60,355 nt of DNA, from assembly GCA_005772855.1 (NCBI GenBank), contig SXIK01000081.1, positions 1 to 60,355 of the forward strand. The letters are read 5' to 3'. This stretch comes from Planctomycetia bacterium. Lineage in GTDB: Bacteria; Planctomycetota; UBA8108; SXIK01. The translations under genes and the position numbers were made by a program. The notes beneath the pieces are model-generated. The model was not told where the DNA came from and did no database searches. It worked only from the letters and a program-made list of their open reading frames with translations. Shown here piece by piece: positions 37,599 through 45,583 of this stretch; positions within the stretch are counted from its first letter, which is position 1; the number at the start of each line of letters is the position of its first letter.

Positions 37599-38098
37599 TC
37601 AACTCTTGTTCGCGGGAGGGTGAACATCGAAACAGAGCGCAGGGTCCTTCTCCCCCGGCTTGCGCTCGGGCGTCTCACGAACCTGTCCTGGCGGCGGCCC
37701 GGGAGGATCCCGGAAGATGCCGGCAATCCACTCGAAGGGCTGAGCAAGCACCACCGCTCCGAGCCCACTTGCGTACTCGTGCGAAGCCTGCACCAGCGGA
37801 ATGTGCATGTCACCCTTCCCACGGCCGTCCTTCGATGAACTGTTCGGGAAGGTGTGAGCACATCGCAGCTCTCCACGGTAGCTCCCTCGAAGAACCAGGT
37901 CGGATAAAGGATCACGCTGATCGGCAGCGCCACCACGTGACCCACGATCGCTCCAAGACCCGCCGGGAGGCGGATCAGGGCCGAGCGGCCCGGGTTATCG
38001 AGGAGGTCATGTCCTTTCTGGCTGGCAGGCTGAAACGTCCCGCAGCCGGGAGAGATGGCGCAGAGGAACACGCTCGACAGGAGTCTTTTCCTGAACAT
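37599..38098 (-). pseudogene. Lipoprotein (YceK-like), apparent frameshift
   Basis: ATG at 38098; signal peptide with lipobox-like SPGC (MFRKRLLSSVFLCAISPGCG). The body has GRSALIRLPAGLGAIVGHVV then ALPISVILYPTWFFEGATVE, resembling small YceK/YidQ-like lipoproteins. Near 37855-37870 the frame changes, and the alternative minus-strand frame continues as LRCAHTFPNSSSKDGRGKGD, MHIPLVQASHEYASGLGAVV and EWIAGIFRDPPGPPPGQVRE to a stop at 37599. Both halves look coding and together give a ~165-residue protein, so one indel is likely. It diverges from the phosphatase gene, with 167 bp between starts. Confidence 0.45.
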
Positions 38099-38265
38099 GA
38101 GCGACAGGTTAGCCTTTCCCATGCTCGAGGTGGTAAGCTTTTTCATTCCCTCGGCCGTTGAAAGCCTGAAGATGAGCACCGCGCCCGTGAGTGGGTCTTT
38201 TTCAGGAACGAGCGTGTGTTGGTTGGTTCCCAGAACTTTCTGTTCTTCGCAAGAGCAAGTGAATC

Positions 38266-40408
38266 GCATGGAACGGGCGACCAAGGAATTTGAAATTCTC
38301 CTCGTCACGCCGGATCTCGCTCTCGGCCGGGCGCTCGGCGACGCGCTGCAATCGTTGGGTAAAAACTCAGCGATCCAACCTGCTGACCTTTTCAAACGAG
38401 AGCACCTCCTGGCCTCCCGGGTGGCCATCGTCGACGTGGACACGGCACGGATACGGGGACGCGAGACAGGATCCTGGAGAACGTCGGTCACGTGATCCTT
38501 GCGGGCGACCGCGGTGACCCGAACCAGTTGCTCGAGGCGCTGCGCTCGGGGGCCGCGGACTTCCTTCCCCGTGACTTCCGACCCGAAGAGCTCGAGAGCG
38601 CCCTCCTACTCGCGAGCCATCGCGCCGCGATCTCCACCGCAAGGCTCGACGTCGAGGAAAATCCGGGGGCCGTGCGGCAGGTTCCTCTTCACGGCAAGGA
38701 CTTCACGATCGGGAGAGATCCATCGAACAATCTTTACCTCGAGTCGGTGATCGTGTCGCGGTTTCACGCCAGGATCTCGCGGCAGGGCACGGGGCACTGG
38801 ATCATCGACTGCGCCAGCCGGCATGGAACGTTCGTGGACGACGTCAGGATCACCACGTGCCCCCTCAGGAACGGCATGCGCATCCGGCTCGGGACGCCCG
38901 GCGGGCCGACTCTGACTTTTCAATCGGGCGAAGAGGCCCCGACGGACGAGTCGCACCTGCGCTCGAGCCCGCCACAGGCGGAAGCCTCGGTCGACTCGAG
39001 CCAGGAGCTACGCGACATCGCCTCGCTGGTGGACACTTTCCTGAAGCTGAATGGCGATCTCCTCGTCGAGGATGTTCTTCAAATCGTGGTGGCCCGCTCC
39101 ATCGAGCTCGCCGATGCAGACCGCGGCATGATCCTCCTTCTCGAGCCGAGCGCCCGGAGCTCCGAGGACCCCACCGCGCACGATAGCGTTGGCTCTCCCG
39201 ACACCAAGCTCAATCCCGAGGCCAAGGACTTCGAGCTCCAACTTGCAATTGCGCGCCGCCGAGATGGCACGACCATCGAGCAAGAAGGCCTCACGATCTC
39301 GCGAAGAATTCCGCTAGAGGTCTTGAGGACCGGCTCCGGCGTGATCCTCGAGAATCTCCTGGCTAGCGAAAGCCGCGGCTATCATCCGACCACGATCGAG
39401 ATCGGAGTGCGTAGCGCGATGTGCGTACCCCTCAGGGTGCGCCGGAACCACGAAAGTCAGGGCGTCACGCCCATTCTCGGAGTTCTCTACGTCGATTCAA
39501 GCTCACGCAGGCGTCCCTTCTCGGCGCGTCTCCTTGAGGCGCTCGAGTCGCTCGCATCGGAAGCGGCGCAGGCGATCTACAACTCACAGCTCTATGAGGA
39601 GTGTCTCGTCAAGCGGGAATTCGACGCGGAGATGCGAATCGCACGCAGCATCCAGAAGGATCTCCTGCCGCCCAGCGGCTACCACAACTCCTGGTTGGAT
39701 CTCCATGGAACCTCCCGGCCAAGTCGAGAGGTTGGCGGCGATCTCCTCGACTACCATGCTCATGGAGAGGAACGCGTGCACGTCTTGATCGGCGACGTCA
39801 GCGGGAAGGGAATCCCCGCGGCAATGATGCTCGACGGGCTCTTCTACGGCATGGGGGCGCAGGTGGTGGCGGATCCCGACCTCGGCAGGGCCGCGAATGC
39901 GCTCAACCGCTACCTACTCTCCAAATCGAGCGACGAGAAGTTCGTCTCGGCCATTCTGGGCATCCTTTGGGCCGATGGGCGGTTCGCGTACGTGAACGCC
40001 GGACACAACCCGCCACTGTGCATCCGCGCCGGCGGCGAGGTCGAGGTTCTGCGCCCGCACGGGACGATCCTCGGCATGTTCGAGGAGTCGCGGTACTCGA
40101 CCGTGGAAATCCCCCTGGCGAAGGGAGACCTCCTCGTCCTTTACTCGGACGGCCTCACCGAGGCGCGAGCCAAATCAGGAGAGCGCTTCGGATTTCCAAG
40201 GCTCCAGCAAGCGGCCGTTGAGGCGAGCGCTCGATCGGCCAGGGAAGTCCACGACGCGGTGCTCTCGGCCGCCGCGCGTTTCACCGCCGGAGCGCCGCGG
40301 AGCGACGACACAACGATTCTGGTGGCAAAGATGCTTGTCGATGAGCTCAGGATCTCGAGCTCGAGCGCTCGAGACTCAAGACCACCGCGCCCTTACGGAA
40401 CATGGTGA
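38266..40408 (+). CDS. Receiver-like - FHA - GAF - PP2C/SpoIIE phosphatase (frameshift in receiver part)
   Basis: From the ATG at 38266 a receiver-like domain begins (FEILLVTPDLALGRALGDAL; IVDVD) but the frame closes at 38495. The continuation (RILENVGHVILAGDRG, ... GAADFLPRDFRPEELESALL) lies in another frame, so one indel at about 38440-38460 splits the domain. From GTG 38492 the frame is intact to 40408. FHA: FTIGRDPSNNL ... VSRFHARISR ... SRHGTFVDD, with phospho-Thr-binding Arg and Ser-x-x-His. GAF region: about 39020-39600. SpoIIE-type PP2C: VGGDLLDYH, IGDVSGKGIPAAMM, VNAGHNPPL, LYSDGLTEA and SDDTTILVAK, all metal-ligand Asp motifs present. It dephosphorylates Ser/Thr in family members. 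Its 3' end overlaps the cyclase gene on the other strand by 62 bp. Confidence 0.85.
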
Positions 40409-41714
40409 CCTCGCCGGTCGATTGCGAAAGCGCGATCGCTATCGCGCTGGTGGCATCCGTGATGGCGCAGGCGACCCGGTGCCGACTCCCATACCCGCCC
40501 GGAAGACTCACGTCCCGGCTCACGCGCAGGTAGGTGCCGGCCGAGACGACAACTCCGTCGCCCCGAACGACGAAGGCGCCGTCGATCGCCGCGAACTCCT
40601 TGATCGTCTCCTTCAAGGTCGGGTCGAGGACGTTGCGCTCCTCTTCCGGGTACCCCCGAAATGGGTTCATCACCATTTGCTGGCAGAAAGGCTGTAATTC
40701 GCCCGGATCTCCCACCACAAAGATGGTTCCCAGGGGCCTCCCCTCGCGGCCCTCCGTGGAGAGCTCTGTCGCGATGCCAATCACACGTTCGAGCACTCCG
40801 GGTAGCACGCCAGGCGAGACCTCGCCCGATGGGGTCACAAAACGCCCGAATTCGCGGCCAATCTCCAGGATCGTCATGGAGTCAAGGCCGCCGGAAAGAT
40901 CCCCGGAAAGGAAAGCGACGACGTCGCCTCGGTGGATCAGCCCGTTCGTGAGCGCCATGAGAGCCGTGAGTCGCAGCCGCGCCTCCCTTCGAAACGGCAT
41001 CTGCGGCAGGAGAATCACGCGGCCCACAAGCTTCTCCGCCTCCTCGTAAATCCGACGCGACCCCGTGGCGATGATGAAAGCCTTCCTGCCAGGAATATTC
41101 CTGAAAAGGGACAGGTCCTCGAACGTCTCGATCGAGATGATGATGGTGTTTACGCCAAGCTCGCGACCTATCTTGCGCGCCGTGCTCAGAAGAAGCTGCG
41201 AGAGCGGCCGGGCCTTCTTGCGAGGAGTGCCCTTTCCAGGAGAGTCCAGAAGGCGGTGAACGGCGTCCACGTCATGAGCCTCGAAGAGCTGCTCGCGAAG
41301 ATCCTCGCTCTTGACCGCACTGGCGATGGCCCCGAGGACTCCCACATGCTCCTCGGTCAGCTTCTCGTTGCCGACGACGAGAAAGACAATCCGGACCGGT
41401 TGGTCTGTCTCGACACCGTAGGGAAATCCAGCCGCGTTTCGGGCCAACGCGATCGAGATACCCTCAATGCACTGAACACGAGCGTGCGGAATCGCCACTC
41501 CCTCACCGACGTAAGTGTTCACGGCCGCTTCACGTTCGAGGGCGGCGGCGCAGATTTGATCGACCTGATCCTGATCGGCGCCTTCCAGCACAATTTCCGA
41601 GAGGCTGCGCAGCAACTCCTCCTTCGAGGCGAAGGACCTGTCAAGGATGGCCGTGGGCCGAAGGTATCGAGAAAGCTTCCCTTCGACGGTCGGCGCGCGC
41701 TCCCTGGGGGTCAT
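40347..41714 (-). CDS. PTS EIIA - pyruvate-kinase-C-like - diadenylate cyclase fusion
   Basis: 455 residues. The ATG at 41714 has GGAGG nine bases upstream. Residues ~15-155 form a PtsN-type EIIA-2 domain with phospho-His77 in GEGVAIPHARV. Residues ~165-325 resemble a pyruvate kinase C-terminal-like domain (FLSGDLSGGLDSMTILEIG). Residues ~330-450 are a DAC/DisA_N domain: DGA at 378-380 (IDGAFVVRGDG), RHR at 411-413 (GSRHRVACAITD), then ALSQSTGEVTMFRKG. Both catalytic motifs for c-di-AMP synthesis from two ATP are intact. Archaeal DacZ proteins are known to join a PK_C-like domain to DAC; an added EIIA could make output depend on PTS phosphorylation (inference). It converges with and overlaps the PP2C gene. 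Confidence 0.85.
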   Translation of the reverse strand: MTPRERAPTVEGKLSRYLRPTAILDRSFASKEELLRSLSEIVLEGADQDQVDQICAAALEREAAVNTYVGEGVAIPHARVQCIEGISIALARNAAGFPYGVETDQPVRIVFLVVGNEKLTEEHVGVLGAIASAVKSEDLREQLFEAHDVDAVHRLLDSPGKGTPRKKARPLSQLLLSTARKIGRELGVNTIIISIETFEDLSLFRNIPGRKAFIIATGSRRIYEEAEKLVGRVILLPQMPFRREARLRLTALMALTNGLIHRGDVVAFLSGDLSGGLDSMTILEIGREFGRFVTPSGEVSPGVLPGVLERVIGIATELSTEGREGRPLGTIFVVGDPGELQPFCQQMVMNPFRGYPEEERNVLDPTLKETIKEFAAIDGAFVVRGDGVVVSAGTYLRVSRDVSLPGGYGSRHRVACAITDATSAIAIALSQSTGEVTMFRKGAVVLSLERSSSRS

Positions 41715-41826
41715 ACGAAAGTGCCTCCACTCCGTCGGTCGGCCGACCCACTCACTTCTTTTCTCAAGTATCAGTGCTTTCCGCAAGAGACGCCGTCGTC
41801 GCTTGCATGAAGGCGCGCCTGTCGTG

Positions 41827-42663
41827 CTATGCGCCCGTAATAATTTTTCGAAGCAAATGCACTCCCTTTCGGATGTCCTCAACCCGCTGCGCCTGGCTAC
41901 CCACCCCACGCTCCACCACGAGAGGTCCAGAGTAATCCATCGAGGCCAGAGCCTCCAGGAACTCAGTCATCCCGACGTCCCCTTCCCCCAACGCAACTTC
42001 CTCACCCCAGACGCCCGGCCTCAGTGGAGCCTTCGCGTCCTTGACATGCACGTGGACAATGTCCTGGCCCAGAACCTCAATCGCTCGGATCGGGTCCACC
42101 ATGTCGTGGAGGATCATGTTGGCTGGGTCAAAGTTGATGCGAAGGCTCTCCATGGCAATTTCATCGAGGGTGCGCCTGAGGAGCTCCGGCGGCTCTTGCC
42201 CGGTTTCCATGGCAAAGGTAATCCCCTTTTTCTCGGCGTACTCTGCCGCATCGTAGAGACAGTCAAGAAAAGGCATGCGAGCCGGATCCCCCGGCTCCGG
42301 AACAAAGCCTGCATGGCTCGTCAGGATCTTCACGCCAAGCTCTGCTGACCTGTCGACGGCACGCTTGAAAATCTCGAGACGCTCCTTCCGCGTGGCAGGA
42401 TTCCCGAAACCACCTGTCTCCTGGATCGTCTGTGGCGACGCGTAATCCTCGCCCGGGTACCCGATCATTGTGGCGGAAATGTCGAGATGGGACTTCTTGA
42501 GGGCGCTGATGAGATCAGGGCCTTCGATCCATTCGCCATGATGGGAATCACCCAGGGCCACCTGGATCACCGCGGCACCCACCTCCTTCATGAGCCTTTG
42601 AAGCTCGGGAACACTTGTAACCTTGAGTGACCAACTACATACACCAATCGCAGGGATCCCCAT
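41827..42663 (-). CDS. Sugar phosphate isomerase/epimerase (xylose isomerase-like TIM barrel)
   Basis: 278 residues, starting at ATG 42663; an in-frame TTG 12 bases upstream lies closer to a GGAGG site and is an alternative. The AP-endonuclease-2/xylose-isomerase-like TIM barrel is visible: ILTSHAGFVPEPGDPARM, GITFAMETGQEPPELL (metal-ligand Glu), LRINFDPANMILHDMVDP (Asp), DIVHVHVKDAKAP (His and Asp) and GPLVVERGVG (Glu). The metal site looks complete. Substrates in the family are sugars, inositols or hydroxypyruvate; not assignable here. It is 33 bp downstream of the cytochrome gene. Confidence 0.9.
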   Translation of the reverse strand: MGIPAIGVCSWSLKVTSVPELQRLMKEVGAAVIQVALGDSHHGEWIEGPDLISALKKSHLDISATMIGYPGEDYASPQTIQETGGFGNPATRKERLEIFKRAVDRSAELGVKILTSHAGFVPEPGDPARMPFLDCLYDAAEYAEKKGITFAMETGQEPPELLRRTLDEIAMESLRINFDPANMILHDMVDPIRAIEVLGQDIVHVHVKDAKAPLRPGVWGEEVALGEGDVGMTEFLEALASMDYSGPLVVERGVGSQAQRVEDIRKGVHLLRKIITGA

Positions 42664-42695
42664 ACAACCTGTCAAAAACCTCCAAAGCGAACGCC

Positions 42696-43154
42696 CTAAT
42701 TATCGCGAAACTTCTCGTGACACATCTCGCAAGTCTTCTCAACCGCAGCATGCTGAGTCATCACCGCGGCTGCGTCCTTCTTGTCGGCGGCCTCTGAAAG
42801 CTTGAGGGCTGCCTCCTTCCACTTCTCACAAACGCTCACCCACTCCTTGTTGTTTCGGTATTCCTTGTCTTGAGCCGTCAAGTTCGCGATCTCGGCCAGA
42901 AAGAGGCCCTCGCGCTTGATGTCCTTGAACTTACCGGCTTTTGCCTTGTCCGGGATCTTTGAAAAAATGCTGTTGTCCATGACCTCCATGATTGCGGACA
43001 AGGGGGCAACAAGATTGTAGCCAGCGGCACTATCCTTCTTGGTCTCTGCCTTGTTGTCTTCGGCGGCCTCGGAGGGACGGTTCGAGACAACCACAAGGAC
43101 CAAAAACGTAAGCGTGATGGCCGTAATCATACCGAAGGAAAAACGGTTTCTCAT
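42696..43154 (-). CDS. Periplasmic cytochrome c, single C-terminal CxxCH (c'-like)
   Basis: 152 residues. The ATG at 43154 has an AGAGGA site upstream. A signal helix (MITAITLTFLVLVVVS) precedes a helical domain with KKDAAAVMTQHAAVEKTCEM; the haem motif CEMCH lies about nine residues from the C-terminus. A haem motif near the end of a four-helix-bundle-like protein is the arrangement of class II (c'-type) cytochromes. The function, electron carrier or gas binding, is unknown. It is followed by the isomerase gene. Confidence 0.85.
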   Translation of the reverse strand: MRNRFSFGMITAITLTFLVLVVVSNRPSEAAEDNKAETKKDSAAGYNLVAPLSAIMEVMDNSIFSKIPDKAKAGKFKDIKREGLFLAEIANLTAQDKEYRNNKEWVSVCEKWKEAALKLSEAADKKDAAAVMTQHAAVEKTCEMCHEKFRDN

Positions 43155-43534
43155 GAAGGAGTCCTCTTTCTTCTGAGCATGGACTTGCAAAAATTTCACA
43201 GGAGTCATTCCAGTTCCAGGCCATCACGGCAAGGCCGCATGAACCTTTCTTGAGTGCCCTATTCTGGCCATGGGCGCCCTTCCGTCAAGAGTAGATTATC
43301 GTTGCCGCTTTCAGTCTCGTGGATTCACATTCCGATCCAGTCGTAGCGAGGGGCCGTGCGTTTGGCCGGGTCGCGAAGGCTGTCGGGCGGAGACGTCGTG
43401 CTGTCGACTGTGCGAAGAACCTCGTCGAGGGGTCATGACGCCGCGTCGCAGCCTCACCCCCCATGGAAGCCTCACAGCCGGTCGAAGCCCGGTTGGGCCA
43501 GCGAACAAGGCTACAAGTCCCGGCCCATTCGGGC
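43155..43534. other. Intergenic stretch, nothing recognised
   Basis: 380 bases between the cytochrome start and the end of the DUF4159 gene. It presumably contains the cytochrome promoter. No gene, repeat or clear terminator is seen. Confidence 0.45.
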
Positions 43535-45301
43535 TCAACTCCCGCCGGCACTATTTTTCTCCAGCTTCTTGCCCGGTTCGAGCTTGCGCACCGAGCGGGA
43601 ATCTCGGGCCGCGTTGGCGTCCATGAGAACATTCAAGAGAAGGTTCTGAATCGACATCTCGTCCTCGGTTGAGTGTTGATGTCCAAAATGGCTCAGGACA
43701 ACAGTGACGACCCCCGGCAAGCCCTTCGGCACAGGACGGGTCCCTGGCGGAATGTTGACGGAGCCCGGCCGGAAGCAGAGAGCCACGGCGCCGTCTCCCC
43801 CCGCGTCCACCTGTAGCTTGCCGCTGGTCAGGAAGGCAACGACTCGAGACCTGTCAAGGATCTTGAGCGCAAAACTCTCATTGTCGATGCTCCACTGATG
43901 TTTAACTTTCGGTGGATCTTCCTCAACGGACGTTGGCTCCTCCGTCAAGGGCTTCCTCACCACCACCGTCTTGCCTCGTGGAGCATCCTCGGCCTTCACC
44001 TTCTTCGAATCCGACAGCTCTGGCGGCACATGGATCACCTTTGGCTCAAAGATGCCTCTCAAGTACGGATGCGAGGCTTGACCGCGGCCCGGTATTACGT
44101 CGACGGAACTCTTCTTGAGTTTGTCACCAGCCGAAACGAATTTCGGAAACGCCCGTTCGACGACCTCCTTTACCGTCCAGTCCTCGCAGAACAGAAAACC
44201 ACCGCCATTGACATAGCTCACGATCTTCTTGATGTCCTCGCCGGTGAGCTCTGCCTTGAACTTGATGTGCTTTTCACAACCGGTGCACCGGTAGAGTCGG
44301 TTATTCACGCCGCCGCCGGGCTTACACGTGGGGCAGATGCAAAACTCGTGGAACTGTGCGCAGTTAATCAGGAGAATGCCAGTGTCCTTCAGGTCAAAGG
44401 CCTGAAAATCCTCCCGCAGCACCACGGCGTGCGGAATATTCATACGGGCCAGGACCGCTTCAATGTGGTCGTTGTTGAGGTCCTTCGTGCTCTTCTTCGT
44501 ATACTTGGCGCTCAGCACGACCACCGCCTTCTCCGGCGCCTTCTCGACGCCAAGGAAGGCTTCGAGCCGGGCACGGTCGGGGTTCAGCTTCAGGAAATCG
44601 ACAGCAGTCTCCGTGCGAGCTCCACTGTTTTTCTCGACCACGCCGGGGAGTGGCTTGTCGCGGTTCTTCTTCCACCAGCCTTCCCAGTTGATCGCGGACG
44701 GCCCAAAACTCTGCCCCGTGGCCCTCGCTAACCCCTCGACGGCTATCCAACCAAGCTCGCCCAGCTTCTCTCCCTTCGCTTTTTCCTCACGTTTGAGGAG
44801 CTCGATCAGGACATCCACCGAGTCATGGCTCCGAATCATGCTCACTTTCTTCGCGACCGCGAGGCGGATCTCGTCGGTTCCTTCGAAAAGAAGCGGTTTG
44901 AACGAAAGAACAAAGAAAGGGGACGTATTCGTCGCGAGGCCGTGGAGGAGATCCCTTGCTACAAAGTTACCCTTCTTTGCAATGACGTACTTTCCCAGCT
45001 CCTCCATCGCAGGTCTGTCCCGAAACGAGACGGCTCCCACAAGGAGCGACCAGTAGAGCGAGTCCTCGGACGCCGGAATCTTCTCAAGGTGCTCAAGAAC
45101 AAGCTTCAAGCTAGCTGCCCCGCCCGAGCGCGCCAGGGCTTTCACGGAAACGTCGAGCTTCTGGACATCTCCCGCGAGAATGGCCTGACGAATAACCTTC
45201 CTCTCGTCTTCCTCCGCCTTGAGGCTCGAGAACGAATTGCCGACCATTGCAATCCACAGCCATGTAAGAGCCCCGGGTACGCATCGCCACGTTCTCGACA
45301 T
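43535..45301 (-). CDS. HEAT-repeat and DUF4159 domain protein
   Basis: 588 residues from the ATG at 45301, chosen because GAGGAG lies four bases upstream and a signal peptide follows (GALTWLWIAMVGNSFSSLKA). The N-terminal half has HEAT-like helical repeats (LKLVLEHLEKIPASEDSLYW; IRLAVAKKVSMIRSHDSVDV). The C-terminal half is DUF4159, a glutamine-amidotransferase/ThuA-like fold, with KDTGILLINCAQFHEFC, a zinc-ribbon-like insertion (CPTCKPGGG ... YRCTGCEKH) and YVNGGGFLFCEDWTVKEVVE. The C-x-x-C pairs inside the domain are noteworthy. DUF4159 proteins are typical of Planctomycetota and often accompany MoxR/CoxE gene sets, absent here. Function unknown. Confidence 0.82.
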   Translation of the reverse strand: MSRTWRCVPGALTWLWIAMVGNSFSSLKAEEDERKVIRQAILAGDVQKLDVSVKALARSGGAASLKLVLEHLEKIPASEDSLYWSLLVGAVSFRDRPAMEELGKYVIAKKGNFVARDLLHGLATNTSPFFVLSFKPLLFEGTDEIRLAVAKKVSMIRSHDSVDVLIELLKREEKAKGEKLGELGWIAVEGLARATGQSFGPSAINWEGWWKKNRDKPLPGVVEKNSGARTETAVDFLKLNPDRARLEAFLGVEKAPEKAVVVLSAKYTKKSTKDLNNDHIEAVLARMNIPHAVVLREDFQAFDLKDTGILLINCAQFHEFCICPTCKPGGGVNNRLYRCTGCEKHIKFKAELTGEDIKKIVSYVNGGGFLFCEDWTVKEVVERAFPKFVSAGDKLKKSSVDVIPGRGQASHPYLRGIFEPKVIHVPPELSDSKKVKAEDAPRGKTVVVRKPLTEEPTSVEEDPPKVKHQWSIDNESFALKILDRSRVVAFLTSGKLQVDAGGDGAVALCFRPGSVNIPPGTRPVPKGLPGVVTVVLSHFGHQHSTEDEMSIQNLLLNVLMDANAARDSRSVRKLEPGKKLEKNSAGGS

Positions 45302-45583
45302 AAAACTCCTCGGCCAGGGGGAAGGATCGGCAGAATCAGGGTGATGGTACCGGCGCGCAGCGGGGATGCAACGGCGCGACTCGGGCGGGGCACTCGGCCA
45401 CCGGGGGACCTGGGAAATTTGAGGAGTCCACCTGCCGCGGCAAGCGTGAGAGCCCTTCGTCTGGGAGAGCACAGGTCCCCGGGAAGACCCCGGAGGGCTC
45501 ATGGCAGTGTCGATTGCATCCAGTTGGACGCGGCGGAAGCCGCGACTTGGACGACCACGGCTACATTCTTGAGCCTCACGCCC

